64,000 nucleotides of DNA from Xiphydria camelus. Its lineage: Eukaryota > Arthropoda > Insecta > Hymenoptera > Xiphydriidae. Shown piece by piece: positions 21,143 through 32,356 of the stretch. Under the pieces are notes generated by a model. It saw nothing but the letters and a program-made list of their open reading frames with translations, did not search any database and was not told where the DNA came from. A program made the position numbers and the translations under genes. Each line of letters opens with the position of its first letter. Positions within the stretch are counted from its first letter, which is position 1. Location: assembly GCA_963678675.1 (NCBI GenBank), contig OY783194.1:8423744-8487743 (forward strand), in the 5' to 3' direction.

Positions 21143-22736
21143 CCCCCACAAAAACAGATTCTCTGTAAAAAAAGGCGGCATGTTCATTCAGTGCCAACAA
21201 AAATTGATACGTAAAATACTCTCCAAAAAAGATTTGAAATCAATTAAGATCGCCATGTTCAAGAGTTATATATGTCGCAGGCAAATAGTAACTTTTTAGG
21301 CAGATAGTATCTGCCTAGGCAAATACTAACTGACTGGGCAAATAGCTTTTCTTTATAATTCATTCCTAAATGACTAGGCAGATACTATTTGCCTAGTCAA
21401 ATAGTATCTGCCTAAATGTTCTTTAGGCATATAGCATATAGATTAGTTATTTATATAACCAGTTAGGAAATGCCTCATTTTGCATAACGAGTGAGATTAT
21501 TGCAATATCTATCACATGAGTTACACAGAATGCATTTCCTAACGTGTTGCATACAAGATTTTTTCAAATTATTCCTAAAACATGCGAGCGGTTGGTTAGG
21601 CAAATGGTCATTTCAGGCAAATAACTTTTGTGGCTCCGCTCGCTTCGCTCGCTCCGCCGATTCAAGCCTAACCTAATCTAACCTAATCTTATCAAATCTA
21701 ATTTATTTATATTTTAATGCATTGGACTGGGTTAGGTTAGGTTAGGGTCGGCGGAGCGAGCGAAGCGAGCGAAGCCACAAGAGATATTTTCCTAGGCAAA
21801 GCTATTTGCCTGCAAATAACTTTTGTGGCTCCGCTCGCTTCGCTCGCTCCGCCGATTCAAGCCTAACCTAACCTAACCTAATCTTACCAAATCTAATTTA
21901 TTTATATTTTAATGCATTGGACTGGGTTAAGTTAGATTAGAGTCGGAGGAGCGAGCGAAGCCACAAGAGCTATTTTCGTAGGCAAAGCTATTTGTCTGAA
22001 TCGACCATTTGCCTACGACATAAAAGCTTGAGAGAGATTAGGTATTTAGAAATTTCCCGCACTGGATAACATAAACAAACATCCATCTACAATTATCAAA
22101 CCCACACCTAAAAAATTACTAAAATACTGAAGTTTATCTGAGGAGCAACTACTTATGATATGCATATAACCACAAATTATTGAACTGAAATAGACTAGAT
22201 ACTATTTGCCTAACAACGGTTCCGGCAGATACTATTTGCCTAGGCAAATTGTGTTTAATCAGAAATAAACATAATAAAGCTATTTGCCCAGGCAGTTAGT
22301 ATTTGCCTAGGCAGATACTATCTGCCTAAAGTTGCTATTTGCCTGCGACATATATAAAAAGTAAAAGGCATCATTTGAAAGGGAAATTATTGTAAATCAA
22401 GTTACTACAAAATTCGACTAAAAAAATTTATAACAAAATTTTAATAAAAAAGAACTTGCCGCTCGGTATAGTGGACAAAATATGAAAACTTAAACGCGGC
22501 AAGTTCTTTTTTATTAAAATTTTTTTTATACATTTTTTTAGTCGAATTTTGTAGTCACTTGATTTAGAATAATTTCCCTTTCAAATGATGCCTTTTACTT
22601 TTTATATATAACTCTTGAACATGGCGATCTTAATTGATTTCAAATCTTTTTTGGAGAGTATTTTACGTATCAATTTTTGTTGGTACTGAATGAACATGCC
22701 GCCTTTTTTTTACAGAGAATCTGTTTTTGTGGGGGG
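21143..22736. repeat. foldback MITE family H, copy 1, with nested insertion
   Basis: Arms begin and end with CCCCCACAAAAACAG and its complement (21143 and 22736). The left arm is split by an insertion (21273-22350) and resumes at 22351. The inner arms meet at about 22465-22480 around CTTGCCGC...GCGGCAAG. The second copy at 32357-33083 lacks the insertion and shows the uninterrupted site. Confidence 0.8.
21273..22350. mobile_element. 1.08-kb element built of GGCAAATAGTATCTGCC-like palindromes
   Basis: Ends are TGTCGCAGGCAAATAG and its complement, next to TATATA on both sides, while family H copy 2 has a single TTATATATAAAAAG at that place. The interior repeats variants of AGGCAGATA/GGCAAATAG many times in both directions. 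It also holds two near-copies of a block with GGCTCCGCTCGCTTCGCTCG and runs of CCTAACCTAA. No ORF of note. This is a non-autonomous element, possibly TA-targeting. Confidence 0.65.
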
Positions 22737-22806
22737 ATTTCACTACTTTTTGGAATTGTTTCATGAGGAGAATACGTACATGTAGGAGAATAGCTTTTTA
22801 TTATTA

Positions 22807-23499
22807 AGTATTATTGCAGAACGAGTAGGTTAGAAGATTTTCATGAAGACTCACGATTTTCTGACATGTCATCTCGTACAGGTGCAATCGAAGAGGATCT
22901 AGCTCATGTCCTGTCCGTAAAAAGATGACTCGATGGATCGGAAAATGTCAGTCTTGTCACCGAGCGCCTTTCACCCATAGTACTTTCATTGCAATATACG
23001 ATTTTCGTTTCAACTATTCCTGCTCTAAGTAACTTTTACTTCTTTCAAAGCATTTACCTCTTGTACGAATTGTTGATCGTAGGGGGCAACGATCAATGAT
23101 TGTGACTAATCATAGACAAATTATTCCTGCGATGATGTTCCAGTTGCACACCAATTGCCTTTTAGTTTTAATAGACGAACTTGTCTACGACGAGTCTCTA
23201 TTATCGATCGCTGCCTCCTACCACGAACAGTTCATAAAAGGTGATTACTTTGTGAAAGAAGTAAAAGTTATTTAACGTTGGAATAGTTGAATGAAACGAG
23301 AAGCGCGTATTGCAATTAATGTATCGTGGGTAATAGGCGCTCGGTGACAAGCCTGACATTCTCCGATGTCCATCGAGTCATCTTTTTACGGACAGGACAC
23401 GAGCTAGATCCTCTTCGGTTGCACCTGTACGAAATGACATATCAGAAAATCGTGAGTCTTCCCGAAAATCTTTTAACCTACTCGTTCTGCAGTAATACT
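22807..23499. repeat. foldback family F inner block, copy A
   Basis: Arms about 22807-23065 and 23236-23499 are inverted copies (GCAGAACGAGTAGGTTAGAA and its complement). Downstream at 23580-23700 comes the outer family F text. The same block occurs at 34197-34890 and, more diverged, within 46300-47260. Confidence 0.75.
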
Positions 23500-23656
23500 T
23501 ACAATTAATATACCTGGAAGTTGAAGCAACAGTTATATCAAAAATCGGACACCGATTTTTAAACACTTGGGGAATCTCATCAAAGAAACCCGAAAGATTA
23601 TTTCCTATCACTTCTACACATTATTCACCATTATTTACAAATTAACCATTTCGAGG

Positions 23657-23960
23657 TTAGATGTTTCGATCTCCCGAATTGACAGCTACTGGGAGATCAG
23701 GGGCCCCTTTCTCTAATTCCCTTGCAAGAGAAACATATACGTTTCTTAGCGAGTAGACCACTTCTACCCAGTGAGGATTTCTCACGGACCAATAGTGGGC
23801 GTTGTGATTATTCAGTAATCCTTCGTTGTAGAATTTCGATTCATCTGTGAACAAAATCTTCTGATGAACGAAGGATCGTCCACTTGCCGTTACAAAAACC
23901 AGTCGGAATAGTTCATTCGTCGAGCTGGATCTAGCTAATTGTACGCTGAAACATGCCCAA
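23657..23960 (-). pseudogene. Tc1/mariner-like transposase fragment
   Basis: The minus frame reads MFTDESKFYNEGLLNNHNAH then YWSVRNPHW, the first catalytic Asp region of Tc1-like transposases (xxFTDExxF ... W). Upstream text with QVDDPSF matches the plus-strand fragment at 24440. The remaining domains are absent or out of frame. Confidence 0.6.
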
Positions 23961-24099
23961 GTCGTATTCAGCCTTGAGAAGATTTATTTTCAATATTGGA
24001 CCAAAGGTACGGCAATATCCAGCAGTCTCATAACCGACAGAAATTACGAAAGTGAGATTTATGTTAAATTATCTTAACAAATATTTAATTAAGAAATTA

Positions 24100-24597
24100 C
24101 ATCCCATAAAATACGTCTTTACAAGTAATTTTTCTGATATTCTAGCGATATTTTGCAATATTTTTGAACACTACCCTATGTTAGAAATATATCTTTCTCG
24201 ATAAATTCACAAAGTTGCAAAACGTTATAGAACCATTTTGGAATCATTACATTGAAAGATACAGCTCGATAAGACAGCTCGATAAGATTATACTCGTCAG
24301 AGCTGAATTATATATGTGATTTCTGTAATTATTTTAGAAAGACCTGAAAGAATACGAGAGCAGTGGAACATCCTCTCCTAAAGAGAATAAGACTATAAGA
24401 AATAGAAAAGAATTTTCATCCTTTTAAAATGAAGTACATACATGCACCGGAGAAAGCAGATCCAGCTCGACAAATGAACTATTCTGACTGGTTTTTGGAA
24501 CGGCAAGTGGACGATCCCTCGTTCGTCAGAAGATTTTGTTCACAGATGAATCGAAATTCTACAACGAAGGATTAGTGAATAATCACAATTGTTATGG
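24100..24597 (+). pseudogene. Tc1/mariner-like transposase fragment, opposite orientation
   Basis: Starting from a decayed helix-turn-helix region (about 24360-24430), the frames read MNYSDWFLERQVDDPSFVRR and, one base shifted, LFTDESKFYNEGLVNNHN, before breaking at the palindrome boundary near 24600. It is an inverted counterpart of 23657-23960. The untranslated flank 24110-24340 matches 27800-28010. Confidence 0.6.
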
Positions 24598-24601
24598 CGA
24601 A

Positions 24602-27294
24602 AAAATTAAAGTCTGAGCAAGGTGAAAATTGGAAGGCATGGAAAGAAAACGCGGCAGAGTCGTTGACAGAAGGAGTGAGTGAAGTGCGAAAGAAAAGTGC
24701 AGTGACGCCAAAAAACCATGTGGAAGACAGTGACGAACAGCAGCAGCAGCTGGTCGACACTGCTCAATTCCGCACCAGCTCCTGAATGATATCTCGCCGA
24801 TCGCGATACGCAGCCGCTCCTGTGGGCAATGATTCCAGATACTCGAGTCGTAGTCGCAGCAAGGACAGCAGCAGCAGTAGCAGCATCGACGGCAGGGGCA
24901 CTATTGTAAAGCGAAGACAGTCCAAGACCGACCCGGATTGCTGTAAGAGAAAGACGCATCGGCGGAAGCAAGACTTGCAATGAGAGTGTAGTAAAAGGAA
25001 GAAGAAAAATAACAGAGACGAGACGATGAGACGGAGCAGGAAGACGTCACTACGAAGAGTTCCTGAAACGGTACCAGTACTAGGAACGTGCGAAGAGTTC
25101 AAGAGAACGGGCCGTCTACACCCAGTCGCAAATCATGCCGAGTTCATGTGACACCCGACAGCGGCATCACGTCAGGAGTATGAACGGTGGAGAAGAACGG
25201 GAGCCTCGCTGAAAAAGGAAGGAGCAGTGTTGGCGATGGCGGTGACAGCCCGGATCATGAGCAAAGGCTGAAGAACCTTGCCCGTTTTGGATAAAAAGTG
25301 GACGTGACTCGAAGCAGTTATCGTAATCGATTTACGCCGACACTGGTGCCGCAGCTAATCTCGATCACAATGAATTCTTCCAACTAGAGGCGGTTTCTGT
25401 ATCACTCGTCGCCGTTGATCCTTTCCCTCCTAATCCTTGTACATAATGCATCTGTGATTCCTTGAAGTATATTTTTATAATATTAAGTTTGATCTGAAAC
25501 CCTTTCATCTTTCCTATTGTAACACTCTCGTAACCATACGATCCGATTATTTTATATTCATAAGGTTTTATCAGCTTTACGTTATTCCTCGTTATTTTCG
25601 TTATTTAACCTTGCATTTATAAATTATTAATGATGGATTATTAATAAATTAATTAATGAAAGTGACTCTACTGTCTTGTGCTATTTTTCTCGTCTCGTAT
25701 TTCCTTCCGTAAGATATTTTAATAAATGTGCCCCTTCGATCTTTGAGGCCCAGTTGTACAATGTAAGTTCAGAGCCGCTTCAGCTTGAACCGCCGTTCTT
25801 GGTATATTTTGTGTCACACATAATATACCAAGAACGGCGGTTCAAGCTGAACCGGCTCTGAACTTACATTGTACAACTGGGCCTAAGAGTTTAGTTGAAA
25901 TAAGCAGGACGGATAGTGGACGGAGTTTAGGCATTAGGAGGCATACTCTTAGACCTCGATGTCGAATAACATAATAACAGAATGAACGAAATCGGCGAGA
26001 TACATCTGATACGGTTTTAAAGCTAATTTTATGAATGAAGAAATTCTAATAAATCATGATTACACGAATTCCTGTCCCGCTGATTGTGACATCTTTTATG
26101 CCTCCTAATGCCTAGACTCTGTCCACTATCCATCTTGCTTATTCCAACTAAACTCTTAAAGATCGAAGGGGAACATTTATTAAAATATCTTACGGAAGGA
26201 AATACGAGACGAAAAATAGCGCAAGCTAGTAGAGTCACTTTCATTAATTAATTTATTAATAATCCATCAGTAATAATTTATAAATGCAAGGTTAAATAAC
26301 GAAAATAACGAGGAATAACGTAAAGCTGATAAAACCTTATGAATATAAAATAATCGGATCGTATGGTTACGAGAGTGTTAAAATAGGAAAGATGAAAGGG
26401 TTTCAGAGATCAAACTTAATATTATAAAAATATACTTCAAGGAATCACAGATGCATTATGTACAAGGATTAAGAGGGAAAGGATCAACGGCGACGAGTGA
26501 TACAGAAACCACCTCTAGTTGGAAGAATTCATTGTGATCGAGATTAACTGCGGCACCAGTGTCGGCGTAAATCGATTACGATAACTGCTTCGAGTCACGT
26601 CCACTTTTTATCCAAAACGGTCAAGGTTCTTCAGCCTTTGCTCATGATCCGGGCTGTCACCGCCATCGCCAACACTGCTCCTTCCTTTTTCAGCGAGGCT
26701 CCCGTTCTTCTCCACCGTTCATACTCCTGACGTGATGCCGCTGTCGGGTGTCACATGAACTCGGCATGATTTGCGACTGGGTGTAGACGGCCCGTTCTCT
26801 TGAACTCTTCGCACGTTCCTAGTACTGGTACCGTTTCAGGAACTCTTCGTAGTGACGTCTTCCTGCTCCGTCTCATCGTCTCGTCTCTGTTATTTTTCTT
26901 CTTCCTTTTACTACACTCTCATTGCAAGTCTTGCTTCCGCCGATGCGTCTTTCTCTTACAGCTATCCGGGTCGGCCTTGGACTGCCTTCGCTTTACAATA
27001 GTGCCCCTGCCGTCGATGCTGCTGCTGCTGTCCTTACTTGGACTAAGACTCGAGTATCTGGAATCATTGCCCACAGGAGCGGCTGCGTATCGCGATCGGC
27101 GAGATATCATTCAGGAGCTTGTACGGAATTGAGCAGTGTCGACTAGCTGCTGCTGCTGTTCGTCACTGTCTTCCATATGGTTTTTTGGCGTCACTGCACT
27201 TTTCTTTCGCTCTTCACTCACTCCTTCTGTCAACGACTCTACCGCGTTTTCTTTACATGCCTTCCAATTTTAACCTTGTGCTCAGACTTTAATT
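24602..27294. repeat. 2.7-kb palindrome with ~1.2-kb arms
   Basis: Left arm about 24602-25944 (including a 140-bp MITE) and right arm about 26099-27294 are almost identical inverted copies around a ~150-bp centre. Frames in the arms include a Ser/Arg-rich stretch (MISRRSRYAAAPVG..., 24786 plus; 27110 minus) and short charged ORFs broken by stops. They look like part of a gag-like or captured coding sequence, but I do not recognise it. It splits family F / Tc1-like sequence. A transcript would form a very long double strand. Confidence 0.8.
25747..25883. mobile_element. PIF/Harbinger-type MITE, 137 bp
   Basis: Hairpin with termini GGCCCAGTTGTACAATG and its complement, flanked by 3-base TGA/TAA. 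The right palindrome arm has the uninterrupted site CTTAAAGATC at 26153-26162, so a 3-bp T-N-A duplication is supported. Known: PIF/Harbinger elements use 3-bp TWA targets and GGSCC-type ends. Confidence 0.7.
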
Positions 27295-27688
27295 TCATTT
27301 CAATTGCACCTTTCGTCGCCGAGGCAGAGCTCGACCACTCTGGCGAGGACCACGTTGACGGTAGCCCCTTCCTCCACGACTGCCAGTCGCATCAGTTTCT
27401 CTCTGCAATTAGGTATCAGTCGTGTTATTTGGTTGAACATCGAAAAGAAACCATAACTATTATGTCTTATCGTTTCAAACAATTACTCACCATTATTTAA
27501 ACATTCACAATTTTGAGGTTACACTTCGATCTCCCGCATTTATCTACCTCCCGCTTTTACCATTTCAAATATTTCGCTCGTACGTAACGCCATCTTCCAA
27601 AGCCAACTCTAACTAAAACGCTGTCGAAGTCAAATTTCAGGAAAATTCAGGTCGCTGCACCTGCTCGACTAGCCATTGGACATACGGT
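27295..27688. repeat. family F outer arm, fragment
   Basis: The text at 27480-27690 (ATTCACAATTTTGAGG, CTTCGATCTCCCGCATT, AAATTCAGGTCGCTGC, CATACGGTATACC) matches one arm of family F. The portion 27300-27480 has a 60-codon minus frame that I do not recognise. Confidence 0.55.
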
Positions 27689-27999
27689 ATACCGACCTGT
27701 CAAACGTGAAGTGTACATGTACCTTACTTCTCTTTCGTCTCTTCTTCGCCTCTGGTGTAACGATGGATTACAAAATATCACCATTTGCACCCCACAAAGC
27801 ACGTTCTTGCAAGTAACTTTTCTGTAACATTCCTGCGATATTTTACAATATTCGTGAACACTACCGTATGTTAGAAATATATACTTCTCGATAAAAACGT
27901 TTCGGAATCATTATGTCGAAAAATCTCCCCGATAAGGTATAGTCCGATAAGATTGTACTTGTTCGGGCTGAATTATATAGGGTTTTATAATTATTTTTT

Positions 28000-28270
28000 A
28001 GGAAGTTCCAGAAGAATATAGATGCAGCAAAATATCGATGCTCTGCTAGAAAGAGTAAGGAATAACCCTCGAAAGAATATTCAGGCTATGGCAAGAAAGG
28101 TTAGAATCTGAGGTTAGCAAGTCTACGGTTCGGATGATATTAAAGGATATTCATCCTTTTAAAAAGTGACGTACGTACATGCACTCGAGACAGCAGATCC
28201 AGGTCGCCGAATGAACCAAAGCAGCAGGTTCTTTGAACAACAAGATGATGATCCCTCGTTCGAAAGAAAC
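28000..28270 (+). pseudogene. N-terminal fragment of Tc1-like transposase
   Basis: Around 28090-28165 the frames read SEVSKSTVRMILKDIHPF, the second half of a transposase helix-turn-helix with the usual HPF/HPYK ending. It is followed by degraded text and by ...DDDPSFERNPLE in place of the catalytic region. Several frame changes are needed to read it. Confidence 0.5.
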
Positions 28271-28925
28271 CCCCTCGAGTTCGCATACGATCTGTAACAG
28301 ATTGTAAATAACACAAACAATTTAAAATATACTGAACTAACTAAACGTAGAAACTAAGATTATATTAATCTAAGTTAACCAATTCTAATAATGACAGAAT
28401 TAAGAAAAATGATATATTTCCTCTTTAGTATTATACTACCAATTTATATACCGACCTATCAAATGCAATGAATGCAACTCGTTCTTGTTGGAACAACAAG
28501 TGGATGATCCCTCGTTGGAAAGAAACCTCCTCGGGTTCGCAAACGATCTGTAACAAATTGTAAATTACACAATTATATGCAGTATTTCACTTTTAAAATA
28601 TACCGAACTTACTCAGCGTAAAAATTAAGAACCAATTTATATACCGACCTGTCAAATGCAATGAATGCAACTAAGCAACTGGTTCTTGTTGGAACAACAA
28701 GTAGATGATCCCTCGTTCGAAAGAAACCTCCTCGGGTTTGCATATGATCTGTAACAAATTGTAAATTACATAATCATATGCAGGATTTCACTATTTAAAA
28801 TATACCGAACTTACTCGAGCGTAGAAATTAAAAAACTATATCTGAGTTAATCAATTCTATTCTAATAATGACAGAATTATTAAAAATGATATATTTCCTC
28901 TCTCGTATTATACTACGTTATTCAG
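28240..28925. repeat. three direct repeats of ~200-255 bp
   Basis: The phrase GATGATCCCTCGTTxGAAAG then CGATCTGTAACAAATTGTAA begins near 28247, 28504 and 28705. Units two and three are each preceded by TTTATATACCGACCTRTCAA, the outer terminus of the surrounding element, so element ends have been tandemly reiterated. Confidence 0.65.
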
Positions 28926-29048
28926 CACTTATCTGCCTAATCGGTATCAGTAATTCCTCATTGACCGTCGTTACACCGGAGACGAAGAAGAGATAAAATA
29001 GAAGTGCGGTAGGTACGTGTACACTTCAGGTTTGACAGGTCGGTGTGT

Positions 29049-29617
29049 AAATTGGAACTTGTAATAGTACGAAAGAGGAAATATATCGATAGAGAAAAAT
29101 AGTGATTAAGTAATTACTTGATTATTGTGATCCAATTCCATTTCATCTCCTATTCTGCCACGGCTTGTATTGATGATTGATATTCTTCGATTTTTCCCGT
29201 GCTCGCATGACCCTGAAAACAAAAGATAGAACGAACACAAAGATATTGTCCTTCCATTGTGTGAAAGTGAGGTTAAAGCTGTCAAATGGCAATTAAACTT
29301 ATCTGATGGCAATTCTTCTGAGATCGTCTCTGTTTGGGATCCGTGCGATCGTTGGTAGATCTCCGCGGGGTCGTAAATCCCGCAGACACTCGCTCGTGAC
29401 ACGACTACTGGCCAAACATACCGCTAGGCGGATTTTGAGGATTCCACGGTGAATTGAGTTCGACGCGTGGTGAAAAGGAGTGAGACCGAGCGGTTAATGG
29501 AATGATTCGACACTGCACTCACTATACAACTAATGATATATTTGAAATAACGAAATACAGGTGATACCGATTAACCGTGGTTGCAATTGACTGTTTCGAA
29601 TGCACTTAAATATAACT
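29049..29617. other. repeat-derived DNA related to family S
   Basis: The words ACAAAGATATTGTCCTTC and CTTATCTGATGGCA occur at 29240-29320 and again at 36030-36110 and 43160-43240. No supported gene; the 98-codon minus frame at 29106-29402 overlaps this repeat. Confidence 0.4.
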
Positions 29618-29857
29618 GATGTACACTTAAGAGAATCGCGGAGTAAGTTGAAGGACTTACGACCTGAATGCGCTGGATAGACTGGCAGACTGAGGCACTG
29701 ATCCCGGTGCAGACTGAGGCACGCTTACACATTAACGGATGTACACTTAAGAGAATCGCGGAGTAAGTTGAAGGACTTACGACCTGAATGCGCTGGATAG
29801 ACTGGCAGACTGAGGCACGGATCCCGGTGCAGACTGAGGCACGCTTACACATTGCAC
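29618..29857. repeat. 120-bp tandem duplication
   Basis: Two copies with a period of 120 bases starting at 29618 and 29738 (GATGTACACTTAAGAGAATC ... CACGCTTACACATT), nearly identical. Since 120 is a multiple of three, a minus frame stays open as a 40-residue repeat; I take this as an artefact. Confidence 0.85.
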
Positions 29858-30329
29858 ATTAACGGAGATACATTCAGTAGCGGTTTATATACAGAGAAAC
29901 TAATAGCTAAGTGGGGATAGCGTGGGTAACGCGGTGCACGCTAATTGGTTGGGTGGGAGTGGCTATCGACGCGTCTCGCTTGGCCAGGAAAGTGAGTAAC
30001 TCCCCTGGTAAGGAGGGGACAACTTCGTAGTATTCCGAAAGGGCTGAGGAGGTTTTCGAAGAAATGCAAATGCGTTCCGTACATGGAATTTCGCGTGACG
30101 TATTACATATCGTTCGAGGAAACAAGCTAATGGCTAAAGGATAATCCCTTTTGGAAGACATCGAGGTCCGAGGGTCCGGATATGCGCGGTAATTAAGTTA
30201 TACCTAGATGCGCGTGTACTCAGATCAACGGATATCATTAAAACGGACTACTAGTACAAGAATAGATACGATTCGCGGAATATACCCTTCGTTTTACCAT
30301 CGAAATTAACCCAAGTGTCGCGTTCCTAC
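29858..30329. other. no gene seen
   Basis: Moderate-GC sequence without a recognised domain or repeat. The 84-codon minus frame (29907-30161) has no identifiable motif. Confidence 0.3.
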
Positions 30330-30724
30330 TAATTGCTAAGAACTGATATCATTGCGTATAAATTCCGACCAACGTTTGTCGGAACAGTCTCCTTTCCTGT
30401 TCATTTCTTGATGCACAGGCATTGGAGAGAAAAATACCACTGCATCCATTCACTATCTCGATATTCAAAAAAAATACAAACGATTATTAAACTATACGGA
30501 GAGTCTGTCACATTCACCACTATTGAGATTCACTACTCCGATTACACTGAATTTTTACTTTTTATTAACAAGCGCGTCCGAGGATCGAAAAAATGCGAGG
30601 GAAATCGTTTCGCGAATGGAAATATTTTATTAATTTTGAAAAATAACTAAACATTCAAGGAATATATTCTCTCACACACTCTCACATACATTTTTGATGG
30701 CGTATGCGTGTAGCCGCATCTGTG
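30330..30724. repeat. family S repeat, left part of copy 1
   Basis: From about 30415 matches 36150-36457 nearly base for base (CACATTCACCACTATTGAGA, GCGCGTCCGAGGATCG, GATGGCGTATGCGTG). It continues at 32046 after the pogo insertion. Confidence 0.7.
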
Positions 30725-30726
30725 TA

Positions 30727-32043
30727 GGGTAAGGTGGGGCAAGATGACGAACGGGGCAAGATGACGAATTCGTTATTTACAAAAACCGAGAGAAGATTTC
30801 TGCAAAGCAAACTAGCTATGACAACCTTCCTAGGACGTAACTATACCATACGAACATAAATGGCGCCAGTGTTAATTTAGCCGGGATTACAGAATCGAGC
30901 GTGTTTTAACCTATAGTGTTATAAAATCGTTCTCAATCAAAATAAGGATTTACAAAAAAACAAAGGTAAGAATTTTACTGGTAAATAGCTAATTATATTA
31001 AGTAGGATTAGTATAAGTAGAGTAAAGTTAAACTTCGACATAAAAACATATGTTTCTATTAAAAAATTAATTTTCTTTAAAATCTTACTTGTGGGGGCAA
31101 GTGGACGGGGGTAAGATGACGAACTCGTCATCTTGCCCCGTATTTTATAAATGTTATTTCATGAAAGAAGATAACGTCTGTAAATTAAAATGAAATGAGA
31201 AAAATTAATAGCTAGCCACTAAATTCTCTCATTTCACATTAATTTTATATATATTTTTGGAGATGGTAAGAAATTATAAGAAAGAAAGCAATCATTGGTC
31301 TTGGTCGGAATACAATTTAATCGCTGCCATCCATGCTGTTCTGGAAGAAAATATGACAGTGAATAATGCCAGTGGACTCTCTGAAATACACACCAGAACC
31401 TACCCTTCGTAGGTTGATTGAAATTAGACCCTTTCCAAAATATGATCGCCCTCTATAAAAAAAACTAAGAGAAAGAAACACACAAAAAGCCTCTATACTA
31501 ACTGCTACTTTAAACAAAGAAGAACTAGAACAGAAAGAAAGAGCACAAAATAGCAAAGATGTTAAGAAAGCAAAAAAAGTTGAGAGAGTCAAAAAGGACG
31601 TGTTTCAGAAATCTTCGACTAGATCGTTAATTCATTCTGCTAAAAACAAAGACATTTCATATCCAGGATGTGAACAAGCGTACTATGAGCCTCCATCCGA
31701 AGACTGAATAAAGCGTGGATTGTGCGAATCGTGGTGGCATGAAGCCTGCACTGGTTATGAAAAGCATGGCCCGTTTAAATGTGACGTTTGTGTATAGTCG
31801 TCATCTTGCCCCAATATGTTCGTCATCTTGCCCCGTAGGTGGGGTAAGATGACGAAAATGCACAGAAATTGTAATGTTTTCTTTTTGCACCCTTTTTGGA
31901 TAATTTTTTTTTATTTTTATGGTTGCAAATAATAGTTGAATCATGTATCTTTAATAATATACTCCTTTGTTTAAAATTAAACTATTGTGTTATTTTTTGT
32001 AGGCTGTTTTCGCTTAACCTCGTCAACTTGCCCCACCTTCCCC
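30727..32043 (+). mobile_element. pogo/Tigger-type DNA transposon, internally deleted
   Basis: Termini GGGTAAGGTGGGGCAAG...TGACGA and an imperfect complement are flanked by TA (30725-30726, 32044-32045). The related repeat at 36130-36760 has a single TA (36457-36458) at this place, giving an empty-site comparison. The interior carries further copies of GGGGCAAGATGACGA-type subterminal repeats at 30753, 31107-31140 and 31797-31850. It encodes only the two ends of a transposase. Confidence 0.8.
31263..31797 (+). pseudogene. pogo-type transposase lacking the DDE core, with PHD-like finger
   Basis: Starts MVRNYKKESNHWSWSEYNL with AAIHAVLEENM, the first helices of a Psq-type DNA-binding domain. 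After a frameshift it reads LRRLIEIRPFPKYDRPL and then a Lys-rich segment (ILTATLNKEELEQKERAQ). It ends in CEQAYYEPPSED, then CESWWHEACTGYEKHG and FKCDVC, a PHD-like zinc finger (one stop replaces the usual Trp at the WIKC position). The catalytic domain between the two ends is missing entirely. Many insect pogo-like proteins carry such a C-terminal finger (recalled). The element would depend on an intact relative for movement. Confidence 0.7.
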
Positions 32044-32045
32044 TA

Positions 32046-32340
32046 CACATTTCCGACCATGGCCGAATATCGCCGAAGACAGGCGGAATTTTTGTGAGAT
32101 TTTGACATATATATATCGCCCGAGAAATCGGATTCTCGACTTTTGAGCCGCGAGGGGCGTGGCTTCGCGTTGCTAAGGAAAAATCTCTGTTAATATGTAA
32201 CTTACAACATTTACTCTGGTCTCTATCGATAGAGAATAGTCGGTTTATATGGCGTAACTAAGCATAGTTTTGGTTATAACCGTATATTTATTGAGAAAAT
32301 TCGATGTTAAAATTTAGGGGTGAAGAGAGGGCAGACATTT
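32046..32340. repeat. family S repeat, right part of copy 1
   Basis: Matches 36459-36740 (CACATTTCCGACCATGGCCG, CTCTATCGATAGAGAATAGT). It continues the copy interrupted by the pogo element. Confidence 0.7.
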
Positions 32341-32356
32341 TTCCTGTAAAGAGATA

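Larger units (their letters stand above)
27689..29048. mobile_element. Tc1-like element with ~80-bp inverted ends
   Basis: Ends 27689-27770 and 28967-29048 are inverted copies (TATACCGACCTGTCAAAC at the outside, GGTGTAACGAYGG inside). The interior holds a transposase relic at about 28000-28270 and a three-fold repeat block. The left end abuts family F directly at the shared word CGGTATACC. Confidence 0.55.

Noticed and set aside
21660..21900. CCTAACCTAA runs as an interstitial insect telomere array
   Set aside because: Only about three to four imperfect TTAGG units at each place, embedded in a duplicated hairpin block; too short and regular only by chance with the repeat.
21273..22350. CRISPR-like array of repeated GGCAAATAG words
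   Set aside because: Repeats are irregularly spaced, palindromic and in both directions, in a eukaryotic transposon context; no spacer structure or cas genes.
24594..25102. Ser/Arg-rich host splicing-factor gene
   Set aside because: The frames are short, broken, and present identically in the inverted arm; more likely captured or gag-like debris.
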